Assembly: GCF_900591205.1 (NCBI RefSeq)
Contig: NZ_UUPU01000076.1
Span: 1-64,000, forward strand
Source of the DNA: Pseudomonas viridiflava
GTDB taxonomy: Bacteria > Pseudomonadota > Gammaproteobacteria > Pseudomonadales > Pseudomonadaceae
Length of the DNA: 64,000 nt
Reading direction: 5' to 3'
Shown: one piece after another, positions 60,773 through 64,000 of the stretch
Layout of the letters: each line of letters opens with the position of its first letter
Numbering within the stretch: the stretch's first letter is position 1
Made by a program: the position numbers and the translations under genes
Notes under the pieces: generated by a model
What the model saw: only the letters and a program-made list of their open reading frames with translations
Told to the model about the DNA's origin: nothing
Databases searched by the model: none

Positions 60773-61939
60773 TTACGGGGCGTTGCGGCTGTGACGGTAA
60801 TCGCTGACCGCTTCGTACACCGCTTTGCGCAAGCGGTTGATGCCGCCGATGGGACGATGCTCGGCGACGCCGAACCAGGGGTTGAACGACTGGTTGTCGC
60901 ACGCCAGGTTCTGTTCGGGCGTGTCGAAGTCCTGCGCCGGGATGCGTACCTTGGCGACTGTTTCAAATGGCGCATCGCTGTCTTTCCATTCGATGCTGGT
61001 GTCTTCGATCGGCATGAATTTCTGCGGATTCTGCCGCTGGATCTGCAACACGAAACACGCAGGTACTCGGTCGCTGGACAACTGTTGGCTCAAGGCGCTG
61101 CGCAGGAAGTTCGGCAGGTCCTGATTCTGTTTGGGCAGCACGTATTCCGGGCAGCTCTGTGGGTCAGGCGCGACACGGAATTTGGCATTGGCTGCGCCAA
61201 ACTTGTAGGGCGATACCGAAAAGTAGGTAGTCTGCGTCGGGCTTGCCGGCGCTGGCGCGAGGGTCGCCAAGGCGATAAACAAGTGGCGCACCTGCCAGCT
61301 GCGTGGGTCGAGCGTGGGGAAGAATGCCAGGACTTTCTTGCCATCCGCTTGTGCGCCGATATTTTGCGCATATTCCGCCACATCGCTGACGAAGAAGTTC
61401 GGGTGGCTGAACATCACGAAATCTTGCTCGGTGCGCGCTTGCTGGTCGGCCAGCAGCTGTTTGCCCGGCACGTCGAGCAGCTTGAGCGCCATGCCCCGCG
61501 CATCACGGATGCTGTCGAACTGCGGGTAGGCGTTGCCGTTGGACAGCCGTATCAGCGCCGGCCAGGTTTTGCCCGGCTCGGTGAACACGCCCTGGCGCAA
61601 GTCCGGGCCCAGGTCCGGCAGCACACTGACTTCGGCCTTTACGCAGCCATGGGCCTTGGCGTGAGCATCGCGCAGGTAGCGCGTACCTTCGCGGTGTTGG
61701 TCCACGATGCGTACCGCCGTCTGGATTATGCCTTGGGTCATCGCCGCTTCACCCGCCGGGATCTGCTCGTTCGGCGACACCGGGCCGCTGTGCTGCCAGG
61801 CGTACCAGGCAGTGGCGGCCAGCCAGCCGAGCAAGCCCAGGCCGATCAGCCACAGCAGGGTCTTGCCGAGAAACGCGCCGAGCCGCAGCCAGAGTCGAGC
61901 GAGCAGGGAGCGTTGGTTGTATTGGGATCGAATAATCAT
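60773..61939 (-). CDS. Membrane-anchored catalase-like heme protein
   Basis: A 388-residue protein with an N-terminal membrane segment (LLWLIGLGLLGWLAATAWYAW, about 28-48), which cytosolic catalases lack. The heme-protein core follows: the distal His is probably His93 in RDAHAKAHGCVKAEVSV, then RLSNGNAYPQFDSIRDARGMALKLLDV, DFVMFSHPNFFV, and near the end R371-x3-Y375 in RLRKAVYEAV, the usual proximal Tyr motif. It is shorter than true catalases. Relatives include peroxidase-like and hydroperoxide-converting catalase homologues. The start overlaps the di-heme cytochrome stop (ATGA), so the pair is translated together, probably facing the periplasm. Confidence 0.85.
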   Translation of the reverse strand: MIIRSQYNQRSLLARLWLRLGAFLGKTLLWLIGLGLLGWLAATAWYAWQHSGPVSPNEQIPAGEAAMTQGIIQTAVRIVDQHREGTRYLRDAHAKAHGCVKAEVSVLPDLGPDLRQGVFTEPGKTWPALIRLSNGNAYPQFDSIRDARGMALKLLDVPGKQLLADQQARTEQDFVMFSHPNFFVSDVAEYAQNIGAQADGKKVLAFFPTLDPRSWQVRHLFIALATLAPAPASPTQTTYFSVSPYKFGAANAKFRVAPDPQSCPEYVLPKQNQDLPNFLRSALSQQLSSDRVPACFVLQIQRQNPQKFMPIEDTSIEWKDSDAPFETVAKVRIPAQDFDTPEQNLACDNQSFNPWFGVAEHRPIGGINRLRKAVYEAVSDYRHSRNAP

Positions 61940-63744
61940 GGCAGTTGTTGCTCCAGCGGGCCGCCCAGCACTTTGAGGTATTCCAGCAGCGCCCAGCGTT
62001 CCTGCGGCAGCAGGCCACGGCCGATGACGCCGTCGCCACGTTTGCCGGCACGGAATTCGTGGCCGCTGTTGTGGTTGCCGGTGATTTTGGTATCGAACAG
62101 GAAGGCATTCTTGAACCCCTGGGTTTCAAAGCCCAGGTGGCGCGGGTCGTAGTTGAAGGTGCCTTTATAGAAGGTGGTGCTGCGCTCGTCCTGGGGCGAG
62201 AGCAACTGGTAAATCGTCGGCACCGAACCGTTATGCAGGAACGGCGGGGTCGCCCACACGCCGGCCAGTGGGCGTGCCTTGTAGGCCCGCAACTCGCGCA
62301 CGCCGATCGGCAGGCCGTAGCCATCCAGTCGCGGGCGTTCGGCCGGGGTGACCCCGGCGGCGCGGTAGGCGTGGTCTTCGACAAAAGCCGTGACGTAGGC
62401 CAGGCCCTTGGCCACGGAGACGTTTTTCAGGTCCAGGGGCTCGGTCGGCGTCGGGTGCAGTTCGACATTCAGCTTGGCCAGCTCCGCCGGGTCCCATTGC
62501 AAGGCGCTGAGGTCGTAGCGTCGGTCGGCAATGTTGCTGGCGGTGCCGGGGTCGGTGCCGATGTAGTCCACCGGCAGCATTTTGAGCTGCTGCACCGGGC
62601 GGCCGCCGTCCTGGGTAATGCTGGGCACATGGCAGCCGGCGCAATTCTCGGCGAACAGCGCGCGGCCTTGGGCGGCCAGCGGCTTGTCGATGGCGCCGAA
62701 CAGGTCCTCCGGCCAGGTGGGGGGCTTGAGGCGTTGCAGGGTTTCTTCGATCCGGTTGAGGTCGCGCACCCGTACGCTGGACGGGTAGCGCGCAGCGCCC
62801 TGAAGCGGCTGGCCGGTACTGTCGAAGAAGGTCAGGGTCGCACCCACACCGAGTGCTTCGCCGATATTGCGTGCCATCGGTTGCTGGGCCGAGCCGTTCC
62901 ATTGCACCCAGTCGAAGGTCCAGATATCCCACAGCTGCGGGTAGTCCACCGGTGCATTGGCGACGCGGTAGTTATCCGGGGAAATCGCGTCGCCGAAGCT
63001 GGCATTGGCGATGCGGCCAAACGCGTCGGTGCGGCCCGGGCCTTCTTCGGTGGGGTAGAGGCCGCGATGGGTGTCGTTCCAGGCGACGCTGAGGAACGTG
63101 TTCAGCGACTGCTTGAAGTCCTGGCGCAGTTGGCTGTGCCGGGCCTCGTACTGATCCCCCAGGACCTTGCGCGCAAAGCGCTCGAATTTCCAGGGGTTGT
63201 AATACGTCGCGGCGAGGCTGGCGACCAGCGCCTGGCCGAAACTGCCGCCGCGCAGGGTTGGTACGCTGGACGGCAGCACGTGCTGGGCCGAGCCGCCGTC
63301 GATGCGCAGGGCCTGGCCCTTGAAGTGCAGCTCGCCGGTGTGACAGGCGGCGCAGGTGATATCCAGGTACTCGACGGGGCTGTCGGCATTCTTGTGCCGG
63401 GCGAAACCCACGGGCAGGTTGCCGGGGTTTTGCGCAGTGGGCACCTGCCTGGGGTCGATCAGAAAGCCGAAGCGCGCCAGGTACTCCGGCGCGGCAAAGC
63501 GTTGCTCGGAAAACGGCAGTTCCAGGGCAGTGAACCAATCGTAGTGCAGGCCCTTTACCTGGGTGCCCTGGGGCGTGAAGTAATAGGTCTGGCGGTCGGC
63601 GGCGCTCCATTGATCCTGGTAGTGCACTTGCTCCACGGGCACGTAGTCCGGGAGTTTGGGGTTGGCGGTGTAGTAGAGCACCACCGCCAGGATCAGACCG
63701 AAAATGACGAATATCGTCAATAAAGCACGGGAAAAAATGCGCAA
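61936..63744 (-). CDS. Di-heme c-type cytochrome, RoxA/fatty-acid-dioxygenase-like
   Basis: A 602-residue exported protein: an N-terminal membrane anchor or signal (ALLTIFVIFGLILAVVLYY) followed by two heme c sites, CAACH (131-135) and CAGCH (368-372). Other landmarks are GPGRTDAFGRIAN, FDWVQWNGSAQQPMARNIGEALGVG and PPFLHNGSVPTIYQLL. The length and heme spacing fit the large di-heme oxygenases (rubber oxygenase RoxA; P. aeruginosa PA2077/PA2078, 10S-dioxygenase and diol synthase for oleic acid) better than the 350-residue cytochrome c peroxidases. The start is TTG with AAGGA eight bases before. It leads an operon with the catalase-like gene. Confidence 0.82.
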   Translation of the reverse strand: MRIFSRALLTIFVIFGLILAVVLYYTANPKLPDYVPVEQVHYQDQWSAADRQTYYFTPQGTQVKGLHYDWFTALELPFSEQRFAAPEYLARFGFLIDPRQVPTAQNPGNLPVGFARHKNADSPVEYLDITCAACHTGELHFKGQALRIDGGSAQHVLPSSVPTLRGGSFGQALVASLAATYYNPWKFERFARKVLGDQYEARHSQLRQDFKQSLNTFLSVAWNDTHRGLYPTEEGPGRTDAFGRIANASFGDAISPDNYRVANAPVDYPQLWDIWTFDWVQWNGSAQQPMARNIGEALGVGATLTFFDSTGQPLQGAARYPSSVRVRDLNRIEETLQRLKPPTWPEDLFGAIDKPLAAQGRALFAENCAGCHVPSITQDGGRPVQQLKMLPVDYIGTDPGTASNIADRRYDLSALQWDPAELAKLNVELHPTPTEPLDLKNVSVAKGLAYVTAFVEDHAYRAAGVTPAERPRLDGYGLPIGVRELRAYKARPLAGVWATPPFLHNGSVPTIYQLLSPQDERSTTFYKGTFNYDPRHLGFETQGFKNAFLFDTKITGNHNSGHEFRAGKRGDGVIGRGLLPQERWALLEYLKVLGGPLEQQLP

Positions 63745-63824
63745 GATAACTATCCTTGTCCAGTTGTGGCTTTCTTATGCCATTGAGCTGCAGGTGCGGC
63801 AAGTGGCCAGCAGTCTGCATACAC

Positions 63825-63850
63825 GCGGTCCGCGATCCATCGCGGACCGC
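63825..63850. promoter_or_regulatory. Perfect 11-bp palindromic hairpin upstream of the di-heme operon
   Basis: GCGGTCCGCGA and TCGCGGACCGC pair perfectly around TCCA, about 80 bases upstream of the di-heme cytochrome start and 140 before the plus-strand gene at the window end. It has no T-run. It could be an operator in the divergent promoter region or the trace of a repeat. Confidence 0.5.
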
Positions 63851-63990
63851 CATAATGAATGAAAATGCTTTTAAACACGTGAACTTATCGGAAGTTTCCT
63901 GCTCACATGCCGGTAGCCATTGGTCGTGGCCGCCTGATAAGCTCGCGACTTTATTCGAATGCCCTTTTGGCGCATGAACAAGGAAATAGC

Positions 63991-64000
63991 ATGAAACAGC
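63991..64000 (+). CDS. Start of a gene cut by the window end
   Basis: ATGAAACAG is preceded by AAGGAAATAGC, a well-spaced ribosome site. Only Met-Lys-Gln can be read, so the product cannot be named. It is divergent from the di-heme operon. Confidence 0.5.

Noticed and set aside
63756..63977. 73-codon plus-strand frame before the last gene
   Set aside because: It spans the perfect hairpin, lacks a ribosome site and has no recognisable composition; the true next gene seems to start at 63991.

Overview
The window is a stretch of GC-rich Pseudomonas chromosome, most likely from the P. fluorescens group. The grounds are gene order shared (from memory) with P. aeruginosa around fabB-fabA-PA1611-gpsA-PA1617/PA1618/PA1621/PA1622/PA1623 and PA2811-PA2816, many intergenic REP-type inverted repeats built on a GTGGGAG...GGCTTGCC core, and the family content (HptB-type hybrid kinase, hybrid acyltransferase, TonB receptors). 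I see no phage, transposase, CRISPR array or rRNA. Coding density is high and most intergenic space is REP repeats, hairpins, promoters or tRNAs.

Layout. 1-300: a highly structured non-coding repeat and the fabB terminator. 0.3-7.3 kb (minus strand): fabA-fabB for unsaturated fatty acid synthesis, and upstream of it a tight TonB receptor / periplasmic binding protein / PA1611-type hybrid kinase operon. 7.4-15.3 kb (plus): gpsA, a small membrane protein, sixA, then a lipid-flavoured cluster (acyl-CoA ligase, hotdog thioesterase, two alpha/beta hydrolases, DUF4892 protein, AI-2E-type transporter). 15.4-17.2 kb: an OmpR/EnvZ-like two-component pair. 17.4-25.7 kb: pyrF, two oxidoreductases, a MocR regulator, a chemoreceptor, a hydrolase and an unknown membrane-anchored protein. 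25.9-26.5 kb: duplicated tRNA-Glu/tRNA-Gly pairs. 26.6-35.1 kb: gltS, a secreted M20 dipeptidase and an exbD-tonB-receptor-exbB-phospholipase D operon. 35.3-38.4 kb: GNAT, PhoD-type phosphodiesterase/phosphatase, a repeat island and an AlaX editing protein. 38.4-45.8 kb: LysR, the PA2816-PA2811 block (conserved protein, FadE, transglutaminase-like, GST, ABC exporter). 46-53.6 kb: TetR/MFS pair, a TDT transporter, an LplT-PlsC fusion, a guanidine exporter under a guanidine-II riboswitch, a BASS transporter and rdgC. 53.7-54.3 kb: duplicated tRNA-Val/tRNA-Asp pairs. 54.5-60.5 kb: BCCT transporter, CocE-type hydrolase, GcvA-like LysR and a YcaD-like MFS. 60.5-63.7 kb: a short membrane protein, then a membrane-anchored catalase-like protein and a di-heme c-type cytochrome of the RoxA/fatty-acid-dioxygenase kind in one operon. 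The window ends at the first codons of a plus-strand gene.

The parts most worth following up are the di-heme oxygenase/catalase pair (possibly a periplasmic lipid-hydroperoxide or oxylipin pathway), the receptor-binding protein-kinase operon that may feed a nutrient signal into the HptB/Gac network, the self-contained TonB system carrying a phospholipase D, the guanidine riboswitch, and several perfect palindromes that look like operators.
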